This document shows positions 25,499 through 32,758 of a DNA stretch of 37,532 nucleotides, in pieces (within the stretch, counting starts at the first letter, position 1; the number at the start of each line of letters is the position of its first letter). The position numbers and the translations under genes are program-made. The notes beneath the pieces were generated by a model. The model was not told the DNA's origin. It worked only from the letters and a program-made list of their open reading frames with translations, and searched no databases. The stretch covers positions 1 through 37,532 of the forward strand of contig JABDKO010000015.1 of NCBI GenBank assembly GCA_013002165.1, given 5' to 3'. The DNA is from Rhodothermales bacterium. GTDB taxonomy: Bacteria > Bacteroidota > Rhodothermia > Rhodothermales > JABDKH01.

Positions 25499-26871
25499 AA
25501 AACGTGTCTGATCACGCACAGGCAGCCTCGACTTTTGTATCCGACGCAGCTCGTACCGACTGGCATGATGAATCGTTATGGCAAGTGCGATCCAAGCGCG
25601 ATACAGCGGCGCGAGCGGTAGACGACTGGGAGGAACTACGTCAGATGGCCTCAGACATCAAGGACAATGTTCTGGCTAACCTGGATACCTACCTGATCCA
25701 GCTGGAGAAGGCAGCGCTGGCGAATGGTATCGAGGTACACTGGGCTGCGGACGCTGAAGAACACAACTCCATCGTGGCCGACATTCTGGCGAAAAACAAT
25801 GCACGAAAGGTCGTCAAGAGCAAGTCAATGCTCACAGAGGAGTGCGGCCTCAATCCATTTCTGGAAGAGAAGGGCTATGAGATATTCGACACTGACCTTG
25901 GGGAACGGATAGTTCAGTTATTAGATGAACCTCCATCTCATATTGTCATGCCCGCCATACACAAAAAGAAGTCGGAGATAGGTAGTCTGTTTCATGAAAA
26001 GATGGGCACGCCGGCGGGTGAGTCCGATCCGCAGATCCTTACCGAAGCGGCCCGACAGGATTTACGGAAGGCGTTCCTTTCCGCAGATGCTGCTATTACT
26101 GGAGTTAACTTTGGAATAGCCGAGACCGGCGGTTTTGTCGTATGCACCAACGAGGGCAATGCTGATCTCGGAATGCATCTGGCACCGCTGCACATTGCGT
26201 GCATGGGCATCGAAAAGATTATCCCGAGAGCGGCTGATCTGTCCGTGTTCATGCGACTGCTTGCGCGAAGCGCCACAGGACAACCTGTGACAATCTACTC
26301 GAGTCATATTCACGCACCACGACCCGGTGCCAGAATTCACCTGATCCTTGTAGACAATGGAAGATCTGAGCATCTGGCTCGAGAAAAGTTTCGCAGTGGT
26401 TTGAAATGCATACGCTGCGGGGCGTGCATGAACACATGCCCGGTCTACAGGCGCAGTGGAGGGCACAGCTACCACGCTACGTTGCCCGGGCCGATTGGAG
26501 CGATCCTGAATCCGGGTTTTGACTTGAAGGGCTACGGTGATTTACCCTTCGCATCAACGCTTTGTGGTTCCTGCAACGATGTGTGCCCGGTGAAGATTGA
26601 CATTCACGAGCAGCTTTTTCACTGGCGACAGGTCGTCAAGGAGGGACAAGCGCCTCTTGGTGTCAAGGCGGTGGCAGCAACGATGAAACGGCCACGGCTA
26701 TTCAAACTTCTCGGAAGCATTGGCAAGCGACTTGCTCGCATTGCACCTGGTCCTGCCAGGAAGTGGCTTGAATCGAGAGACCTGCCGCCGGTCCCCCGAA
26801 AGAGTTTAGGCGAGCTGCTCGCCGAGAGAGAATCTGCACAATCGAATGACAGAGATGACCGCAAGGGATAA
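25495..26871 (+). CDS. lutB: L-lactate oxidation iron-sulfur subunit LutB
   Basis: A 458-aa protein, started at the ATG that overlaps the lutA stop; the frame runs 30 codons further upstream but only inside lutA. The first 280 residues form the LUD domain ('NFGIAETGGFVVCTNEGN' at 205-222 is typical), followed by two cysteine clusters for 4Fe-4S centres: 'CIRCGACMNTCP' (305-316) and 'CGSCNDVCP' (357-365, with a further cysteine contributed nearby). The C-terminal tail is the usual LutB extension. It passes electrons from lactate oxidation within LutABC. All expected cysteines are present. Confidence 0.93.
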   Translation: MKNVSDHAQAASTFVSDAARTDWHDESLWQVRSKRDTAARAVDDWEELRQMASDIKDNVLANLDTYLIQLEKAALANGIEVHWAADAEEHNSIVADILAKNNARKVVKSKSMLTEECGLNPFLEEKGYEIFDTDLGERIVQLLDEPPSHIVMPAIHKKKSEIGSLFHEKMGTPAGESDPQILTEAARQDLRKAFLSADAAITGVNFGIAETGGFVVCTNEGNADLGMHLAPLHIACMGIEKIIPRAADLSVFMRLLARSATGQPVTIYSSHIHAPRPGARIHLILVDNGRSEHLAREKFRSGLKCIRCGACMNTCPVYRRSGGHSYHATLPGPIGAILNPGFDLKGYGDLPFASTLCGSCNDVCPVKIDIHEQLFHWRQVVKEGQAPLGVKAVAATMKRPRLFKLLGSIGKRLARIAPGPARKWLESRDLPPVPRKSLGELLAERESAQSNDRDDRKG

Positions 26872-27436
26872 AATACTGGCTGCGGTTTCCTCGGCGAGGC
26901 CGCAAACTTCGACAATACTGCCGGACGTATCCGGCCGAGTGTCTCAACAGAGTGATAGCATCGCTCTGTTCAGGACTAATCTGGAAAACTCCGGCGCAAA
27001 AGTACACGTCATCGGAAAAAATGAAATTGAGGACACCGTAAACGACTTCTCCGATTTTTACGGACAACGGTTCCATGGTGATATAGCCTTGCGGGATTTT
27101 ACTAACGTCGGTTCCATAGCCGCACCCGCAGATCTAGATGGCGCAGCTTTGTTTGTCTGCACCGGGCAGGTCGGTGTCGCTGAGAATGGGGCAATATGGT
27201 TGTCTGACTCCAACTGCATTCATCGGGCAGCGCTATTTCTGCCCGAGGCCGTAGCGCTTGTTATCGAGGCGACATCGATAGTACCAACAATGCACGAGGC
27301 ATATGAACAGATTCAGATCGATGCCGAAGGATTCGGTATATTCGTTGCCGGCCCGTCCAAGACCGCAGATATCGAGCAATCGCTTGTAATTGGTGCTCAT
27401 GGTCCCCGATCCCTCCACGTTCTGATCACCAGCTAG
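26846..27436 (+). CDS. lutC: LutC-like LUD-domain protein
   Basis: A 196-aa LUD-domain protein overlapping the end of lutB by 26 bases. It is slightly short for LutC (usually around 200-240 aa), the loss being in the N-terminal part. The conserved end is present: 'GQVGVAENGAIW' (family pattern for the LUD nucleotide-like loop) and a final 'GPSKTADIEQSLVIGAHGPR' segment. It completes the LutABC complex that turns L-lactate into pyruvate. Two ATGs three codons apart (26846 and 26855) are possible; I use the first. Confidence 0.9.
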   Translation: MTEMTARDKILAAVSSARPQTSTILPDVSGRVSQQSDSIALFRTNLENSGAKVHVIGKNEIEDTVNDFSDFYGQRFHGDIALRDFTNVGSIAAPADLDGAALFVCTGQVGVAENGAIWLSDSNCIHRAALFLPEAVALVIEATSIVPTMHEAYEQIQIDAEGFGIFVAGPSKTADIEQSLVIGAHGPRSLHVLITS

Positions 27437-27446
27437 AAAACCCCGG

Positions 27447-28502
27447 ATGCACAGACGCTTGACAGTTGTGATGATGCTCGTGTGCGTATGTTCGATGCTG
27501 GCGTGCAGAAGTGGTTCGTCTCAGACGGAACTGGGTCCTGATGAACTCGCCCGCCTCGATGCGATTGAGTCCGCAATTGCCTCCGATGAGATCGGTCGCG
27601 CACTCGACCTGGCTACTGAGTTCGTTAACGATTACCCTGAGACGATCGACTCATGGACGGTATATGGTCGCCTGCAACAGTATACCGGAGACCTGTCGTC
27701 GGCTCGTGAGGCGTTTGAACGCGCCGCTGAATTGAATCCTGACGAGCCTTCGTCCTGGCATGAGTTAGGTAATATTGCAGTCGCCGAGCAGCGCTATGGA
27801 GATGCGGTGTCCGCGTATCGTCGGGGTGCGTCCCAGCAGTCAGGTCCTCAGTTGTGGCATGGACTCGGTCGTGCCTATATGGAAATCGGCGAGACGGACA
27901 GTGCTCGCGTAGCTCTCGAGAAAGCAAACGAGCTGGATGCAGGCTATCCGGGCAGTCGGGCGGCATTGTCAGAGTTGTACGAACGCAGCGGTGAAATCGA
28001 AAAGGCGATCTCCAGTATGTGGGAAGCCCAGTCACTCGATGAAGAATCAATAGTCTATCGATCAGAGCTCGGCAGACTCCTCGTGATTGGCAACCGCCCT
28101 GCGGAGGCAATGGTCTGGTTGGAACCCCTGCTCGAGTATCCGCCTGTCCGTTCGCAGACACTTTTTGCGATGTCGCGGGCGCTTCGGCAACTCGGACGAG
28201 AGGAGGAAGCCAACCATTTTGCGGAGCAATTCCAGATTGTGTCGGAACGTGAAGCTGAGATATTCCGGCTGGAGGAGAGGGTTCGGCTCAATCCACGGAG
28301 TATTCCTGATAGACTCAGCCTAGCCGATGAGTACCGTAAGCTGGGAGACTTCAGCCAGGCGATCGCGCAGTTGCTGGTAGTCGAACGAATGACCGAACCA
28401 AACGAGGGTCTCAACCGGAATCTTGCGGCACTATACCTTGCAGCTGGAGACTCGGCACGTTCAGCCGCCAGGACTGCAGCGGCAGACAGCCTCGGCAGAT
28501 AG
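27447..28502 (+). CDS. TPR-repeat lipoprotein
   Basis: A 351-aa protein with a lipoprotein signal (hydrophobic core 'LTVVMMLVCVCSMLAC', lipid-modified C20). The rest is helical and contains several tetratricopeptide repeats, clearest between residues ~58 and 180 ('WTVYGRLQQYTGDLSSAREAFERAAELNP' type units with the W/G/Y/A/P spacing) and again near the C-terminus. It is expected to sit in the cell envelope as a protein-protein scaffold. It follows lutC by 10 bases and may be co-transcribed, but nothing ties it to rhamnose use; it could be a general envelope protein read through from the operon. It converges with the aldo/keto reductase gene. Confidence 0.82.
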   Translation: MHRRLTVVMMLVCVCSMLACRSGSSQTELGPDELARLDAIESAIASDEIGRALDLATEFVNDYPETIDSWTVYGRLQQYTGDLSSAREAFERAAELNPDEPSSWHELGNIAVAEQRYGDAVSAYRRGASQQSGPQLWHGLGRAYMEIGETDSARVALEKANELDAGYPGSRAALSELYERSGEIEKAISSMWEAQSLDEESIVYRSELGRLLVIGNRPAEAMVWLEPLLEYPPVRSQTLFAMSRALRQLGREEEANHFAEQFQIVSEREAEIFRLEERVRLNPRSIPDRLSLADEYRKLGDFSQAIAQLLVVERMTEPNEGLNRNLAALYLAAGDSARSAARTAAADSLGR

Positions 28503-28571
28503 ACTCGTGTAAACTACCTCCCGAAGTGAAAACGGTAAGTATGCTCGTCAACAAATACAGAGCAAGCGTTT

Positions 28572-29531
28572 TCAAGCTGCCTGAAAGTCGCGGTAGTGAC
28601 GCGAGTCTGCCTGTGACAATTCCTGACTGGAATATGGACGAGCAGCCGATCCCGATATCCAGTCTTCGAGCTCGTTTGCGTTTTTTGCGCCGCTGAGGAC
28701 TGTAGAAACGTTGTTGTTGTCAAGTACCCAGCGAACCGCAGCCTGCGGCATTGAGCGGATATCCTCACGAACTAGAAAGCGGAGCGACGCGACATATTCC
28801 ACTCGTTCGGCAATTTCTTCGCGCGAATATCTGGAATTAATATTCCGGGCTCCGAAGCTGACATCTTCAGACAAACCATCGATAAGAAATCCGTTCGCAA
28901 GAGACTCGCGGGCAAAAACAGCGACGCCCTGAGTTCCAAGATCGTCAATGAGATTGGTAGATTGTCGATTCATCAGACTGTAAACAACCTGAACGACATC
29001 AATCTTTCTTTCCAGTGCCCACTCCCGGGCCATGTGTTCCGTATCCTCGAACATGGAAATTGAATGACCGACAACGCGGATCTTTCCTTCTGATTTCAGT
29101 TTGTCCAATTCAGTCCACACGTCGTCGTGGATTTCCGACGGTCCGAAAGGTGAGTGAAAGAACAAAACATCAACGTGGCTGCGATCGAGGCGCCGCAAGC
29201 TTCCTTCAACGGACTCACGGGCTCGACGGGCACTGAATTCACCACCCGAACTGTCAGTGGAATATCGCCCGAATTTTGTGGAGATCAGAACATCGTTTCT
29301 TTGCGATCCCAGGCCTTTAGCAAGTACCGACTCCGAAATGCCGTCAGTAGTTTTGTCTCCGTAGAGAGGTGCCGTGTCGAATAATGTAATTCCGTTGTCA
29401 AGAGCGTAGGCGATGGTGTCCAGCGCATCGGACTGATCAACCGCACCATAAATCTGTGAGGCGAACGCCCACGTTCCCAGTCCCACTTCTGAGCATGTTA
29501 ATCCGGTCCGACCTATTTCACGCTGTTTCAT
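28572..29531 (-). CDS. Aldo/keto reductase
   Basis: A 319-aa (beta/alpha)8 reductase. The catalytic tetrad is visible: D52 and Y57 ('FDTAPLYGD'), K86 ('STKFGR') and H126 ('FFHSPFG'). 'LSGAKNANELED' near the C-terminus matches the phosphate-binding part of the NADPH site. Relatives in sugar operons act on aldoses or keto-sugars; L-fucose dehydrogenase-like members also belong here. It is the last gene of the minus-strand operon and overlaps the creatininase-family stop by four bases. A role in oxidising or reducing the sugar handled by the fucose-isomerase-like or 3-epimerase proteins is possible but not proven. Confidence 0.88.
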   Translation of the reverse strand: MKQREIGRTGLTCSEVGLGTWAFASQIYGAVDQSDALDTIAYALDNGITLFDTAPLYGDKTTDGISESVLAKGLGSQRNDVLISTKFGRYSTDSSGGEFSARRARESVEGSLRRLDRSHVDVLFFHSPFGPSEIHDDVWTELDKLKSEGKIRVVGHSISMFEDTEHMAREWALERKIDVVQVVYSLMNRQSTNLIDDLGTQGVAVFARESLANGFLIDGLSEDVSFGARNINSRYSREEIAERVEYVASLRFLVREDIRSMPQAAVRWVLDNNNVSTVLSGAKNANELEDWISGSAARPYSSQELSQADSRHYRDFQAA

Positions 29532-30226
29532 CCGAGTGCAATATTTTTAAGAATATCTCTAACGATCCCTGAGCAGCGCTCGACAAACAGGGCCCTGATT
29601 TCTTCACCCTTGGTTTGATTTGCAGATGCCGGATCGTTCCCCCAGACTCCATCATCTTCCAGCGTTGCTGTGCGGCCCTGCGGAAGCTTTGACAAATCGA
29701 CGAGTGTGCTGTCCACAGCGATCTGCAGTGAAGTTTCCCCCTCTGCGGCATGGTTTACTCGCCAGATATCTTCAATCGGATCAAACGCCGGGATAAGTTT
29801 GAAAACCGTCCCTGGAAGTGCGACCCGGGCTTTATCTACTGCAGTGCCCAGAGCCTCGCGATGCCCTGCTCCACTGTGTCCGGTAACAACAATCACGACC
29901 TCGAAACCCTCGGCGGCGAGCTGTTCGCAGAACTGGAAGCACAGGTCAGACACGGTCTGTTGGCTATGCTCAACCGAGTGTGGGAATCCAAGCCCAACCT
30001 TGATTGTGTCCGTTCCAACATAGACCGGAGGGAGGACGAGACCTCCTACCGACTTTGCCAGAGAGGTACAAAGATCTTCAGCAATCAGTCCGTCCAGACC
30101 AATGGGGTTATGGTATGAATGCCACTCCAGAGCACCCCACGGAACGTACGCAACCGATACGCGCGCGCGAATGTCGTCGATCTGTGCCGGTCTGAGTTTG
30201 TGGTAATGACCCCAGTGTATGTCCAT
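29528..30226 (-). CDS. Creatininase-family amidohydrolase
   Basis: A 232-aa protein counted from the ATG at 30226; a TTG 16 codons upstream lies inside the preceding gene and is less likely. Metal ligands correspond one-to-one with creatininase: E34 and H36 ('GALEWHSYH'), D45 ('GLDG'), H117 ('TGHSGAGH'), and E164-T-S in 'AAEGETS'. The family includes creatinine amidohydrolase and enzymes that open cyclic amides, and many members in sugar operons have no known substrate. Four bases separate it from the upstream barrel gene. Its presence beside KDG genes is unexpected and may point to a lactam or lactone intermediate. Confidence 0.83.
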   Translation of the reverse strand: MDIHWGHYHKLRPAQIDDIRARVSVAYVPWGALEWHSYHNPIGLDGLIAEDLCTSLAKSVGGLVLPPVYVGTDTIKVGLGFPHSVEHSQQTVSDLCFQFCEQLAAEGFEVVIVVTGHSGAGHREALGTAVDKARVALPGTVFKLIPAFDPIEDIWRVNHAAEGETSLQIAVDSTLVDLSKLPQGRTATLEDDGVWGNDPASANQTKGEEIRALFVERCSGIVRDILKNIALG

Positions 30227-30230
30227 ACCT

Positions 30231-31046
30231 CTAGTGGCTCCTTCGGGAAAAACGTTCTCGTTGCCGGTCTGCAATCCAGTTGGAAATCTCCCATAAATCA
30301 GATGCAGGTTCTCCAGTATTCGGATTCGTCTGCATGTATGGTGGCGGCCCGAACTCGGGAGTGAATGTGGATACTTTCAAGCCGCGATTTGACTGGCTGC
30401 CCCATATCATGTCCCACCACAATTCGTGGGCCTCCAACTCGCCGCGGTACATTTCCGATCGGGGATCGGGTACCTGTGGGCCTTCCGCGTACCCTACGCG
30501 GCCGTGAACGTGAATTGCCCGATCCGCGCAGGCCTGGATGATATCTTCCTGGTCAGCGATGAGCCTCTCACAAACACAAACCCAGTGGCTAAAGTCGCAG
30601 CACAGCTGCAGATCCGCAAAAGAATCCAGCATGTGCGCCGTCGTCCATGGATTGTACAGGATTCTTCCACGATGTGTCTCATGCGCGACCGGGAAGCCCA
30701 GATCTTTTTCAATCGCGAGAACCTCCCTATAGTACATCCGAGAATCATCGGCAGTGAATGCATCCTTTCCGTCGTGGCAGGTTACTAAAATGGGGTCAAA
30801 CTGAATTGCCGAGGTAAGCTGTTCCCGGAACGACGACACATGTTCGCGAACAGATGTGCCCGCGGTAAAAATCATCGGTACGATCTGAAGATTATGCTTC
30901 TCGAGCAAGGACTTGTATTCACTAGTCGGACTTAGAAATGGGAGTGCAATTTCAACACCCTGATACCCCGCTTTGGCGATGCGTGAAAACACATCGTCCC
31001 AGGGTTTGTCAATGCCCCAGAGTTGGCGAATTAAAGATAGTTCCAT
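30231..31046 (-). CDS. Sugar phosphate isomerase/epimerase-like TIM-barrel protein
   Basis: A 271-aa xylose-isomerase-like barrel. Likely metal ligands: E123 in 'AHETHRGR', D151 in 'CCDFSHW', H179 in 'IHVHGRVG' and E231 in 'FTPEFGPPPY'. The final 'EFGPPPY' motif and the long 'VGYAEGPQVPDP' loop distinguish it from the barrels at 327 and 35133, so the three are separate subfamilies and not copies. It follows kdgK by three bases. It probably isomerises, epimerises or dehydrates a sugar or sugar acid upstream of KDG; the exact reaction is unknown. Confidence 0.78.
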   Translation of the reverse strand: MELSLIRQLWGIDKPWDDVFSRIAKAGYQGVEIALPFLSPTSEYKSLLEKHNLQIVPMIFTAGTSVREHVSSFREQLTSAIQFDPILVTCHDGKDAFTADDSRMYYREVLAIEKDLGFPVAHETHRGRILYNPWTTAHMLDSFADLQLCCDFSHWVCVCERLIADQEDIIQACADRAIHVHGRVGYAEGPQVPDPRSEMYRGELEAHELWWDMIWGSQSNRGLKVSTFTPEFGPPPYMQTNPNTGEPASDLWEISNWIADRQRERFSRRSH

Positions 31047-31049
31047 GTC

Positions 31050-32087
31050 TTATCGTTGGACGCGACCCGAGCCACCCGAATCTAGAATGTGTTCGACTTC
31101 GCTAGCGGATACGAGGTTGAAATCGCCGGGTATGGTTTGTTTCAGACAGGATGCTGCCACCGCGAATTCTAGAGCGTCGAATGAATTGTCTTTCGATAGC
31201 AAGCCGTAGATTAATCCCGATGCAAAAGCATCACCACCACCCACGCGATCGACGAGTGTGATTTCGTAGCGGGTCGACCGGCGACCTGACGAACACGCTC
31301 CATCATCGAGAAGTAGTGCACTCCAGCCATTCCTCGATGCCGAGTGACTCTCACGCAGTGTAATTGCAACTGTGTCGAACGCAAACTCCTTCATCATCCT
31401 GCGTGCCAGTTCCCGATAGTCGGACTCGTCCAGTTGCCCCGATTCGAAATCGGATGCCGCCAGTTCGAACCCGAGACACTTCTGGGCATCCTCCTCATTG
31501 GCAATACAAACGTCGACATGTTTCATGAGAGGTTTCATTACCGCCTGAGCTTCGTCGGTTGTCCACAGCTTCTTACGAAAGTTCAAATCGCAGCTGATGC
31601 GAATATTCATGTCGGCGGCGACAGCAAGCGCCTCCGCAAGCACACGTTGTGTTCGGTCACCGATCGCAGGCGTGATTCCAGTCCAATGAAACCAGTCGGC
31701 ACCCTGGAGAACATTGGCCCAATCGATGGTACCGGTCTTTAGTTCAGCTACGGAGGAACCGGCCCGGTCGTATATAACTTTTGATGGTCTCTGACTGGCG
31801 CCTGTTTCCAGAAAGTAGATCCCGAGTCGATTCCCTGAGCGCTGAACGTTTTCCGTCCGAACGCCGAATCGGCGCAAGTGATTAATAGCACTATCGCCTA
31901 TGGGGTTCGCTGGTACAGCAGATACGAAATGTGATTCCAAGCCATAGTTTGCCAGAGAGACCGCGACGTTGGCTTCACCGCCACCGTACGTTGCATCGAA
32001 ACTATCGGTCTGAATGAATCGGGAAAACCCCGGAGTGGACAGCCGGAGCATTATCTCACCGAAGGTAACTACTTTCTTTTTGCTCAT
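31050..32087 (-). CDS. kdgK: 2-keto-3-deoxygluconate kinase
   Basis: A 345-aa PfkB-family kinase. The N-terminal signature 'YGGGEANVAVSLANYG' (34-49) and the catalytic 'DRVGGGDAFASGL' (catalytic D286) are complete, and 'FDATYGGGEANVA' with 'GIYFLE' is typical of KdgK as opposed to fructokinases. It phosphorylates KDG to KDPG using ATP. It is directly downstream of the aldolase gene (17 bases) on the minus strand, giving the last two steps of uronate catabolism next to each other. Confidence 0.9.
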   Translation of the reverse strand: MSKKKVVTFGEIMLRLSTPGFSRFIQTDSFDATYGGGEANVAVSLANYGLESHFVSAVPANPIGDSAINHLRRFGVRTENVQRSGNRLGIYFLETGASQRPSKVIYDRAGSSVAELKTGTIDWANVLQGADWFHWTGITPAIGDRTQRVLAEALAVAADMNIRISCDLNFRKKLWTTDEAQAVMKPLMKHVDVCIANEEDAQKCLGFELAASDFESGQLDESDYRELARRMMKEFAFDTVAITLRESHSASRNGWSALLLDDGACSSGRRSTRYEITLVDRVGGGDAFASGLIYGLLSKDNSFDALEFAVAASCLKQTIPGDFNLVSASEVEHILDSGGSGRVQR

Positions 32088-32104
32088 TTACTTTTTCCGA
32101 CTGT

Positions 32105-32755
32105 TCACGATCTGGCCGATTGGACGTTCTGAAGCAGCGTTTTGGCAAGGCGTCCGATTCCGTCAAAGTCGCCTGATTCGATTAGAGACTTTTTGAGCAG
32201 CGCGCTGCCGACGCCGACACATTTTGCTCCGGCTCGTATCCAGTCTCCTGCATTGTCAGGAGTTACTCCGCCGGTAGGGATAAGGGGCAAGTGGGGAAGT
32301 GGTGCCAGTACCGACTTGAAGTATGACATCCCTACGATGTCTGCCGGGAATACTTTGATGAAATCTGCTCCCAGTGAATATGCCTGTTGCGCTTCAGTCG
32401 GCGTAAACGTGCCCGGAATCGCCACGGCATCCAGCTCAAGGGTGCGCATGACGACAGAGTCGATAAGGACGGGAGATACGACGTATGTGGCTCCGGCATC
32501 AACAGCCTGTGCAGCAGTAGATTCGTCTGTCACTGAGCCGACGCCAAGAAGGGCATCGTCGGCGAACGTCTCTGACAACTTGCGTATCTGTTTAATGGCT
32601 CCCGGAACGGTCATTGTGATTTCAATGGCCACGAGTCCCGAAGCAATAAGTGCCTCGACCACATTCAGCAATACGCTGGTATCCGTCACGCGTACGACTG
32701 CAATCGCTCCTGAGTCGAGCAATCTTTGTCGTATTTCAGACCGTCTTGAATCCAT
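32105..32755 (-). CDS. kdgA: 2-keto-3-deoxy-6-phosphogluconate aldolase
   Basis: A 216-aa class I aldolase with the KDPG/KHG aldolase active site: E45 ('IEITMT'), the Schiff-base lysine K134 ('DFIKVFPAD'), R22 ('AVVR'), the phosphate-binding 'GVGSV' (71-75) and 'PGTFTPTE' (114-121), and 'IPTGGV' further on. It cleaves KDPG to pyruvate and glyceraldehyde-3-phosphate. With kdgK it forms the end of the route from 5-keto-4-deoxyuronate. Only three bases separate it from the upstream glycosidase-like gene, so they are co-translated or at least co-transcribed. Confidence 0.92.
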   Translation of the reverse strand: MDSRRSEIRQRLLDSGAIAVVRVTDTSVLLNVVEALIASGLVAIEITMTVPGAIKQIRKLSETFADDALLGVGSVTDESTAAQAVDAGATYVVSPVLIDSVVMRTLELDAVAIPGTFTPTEAQQAYSLGADFIKVFPADIVGMSYFKSVLAPLPHLPLIPTGGVTPDNAGDWIRAGAKCVGVGSALLKKSLIESGDFDGIGRLAKTLLQNVQSARS

Positions 32756-32758
32756 ATG

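Noticed and set aside
28503-28571. Possible bidirectional terminator between convergent genes
   Set aside because: Only imperfect short complementarity around 'GCAAGCG...GCTGC' is visible and there is no run of T on either strand.
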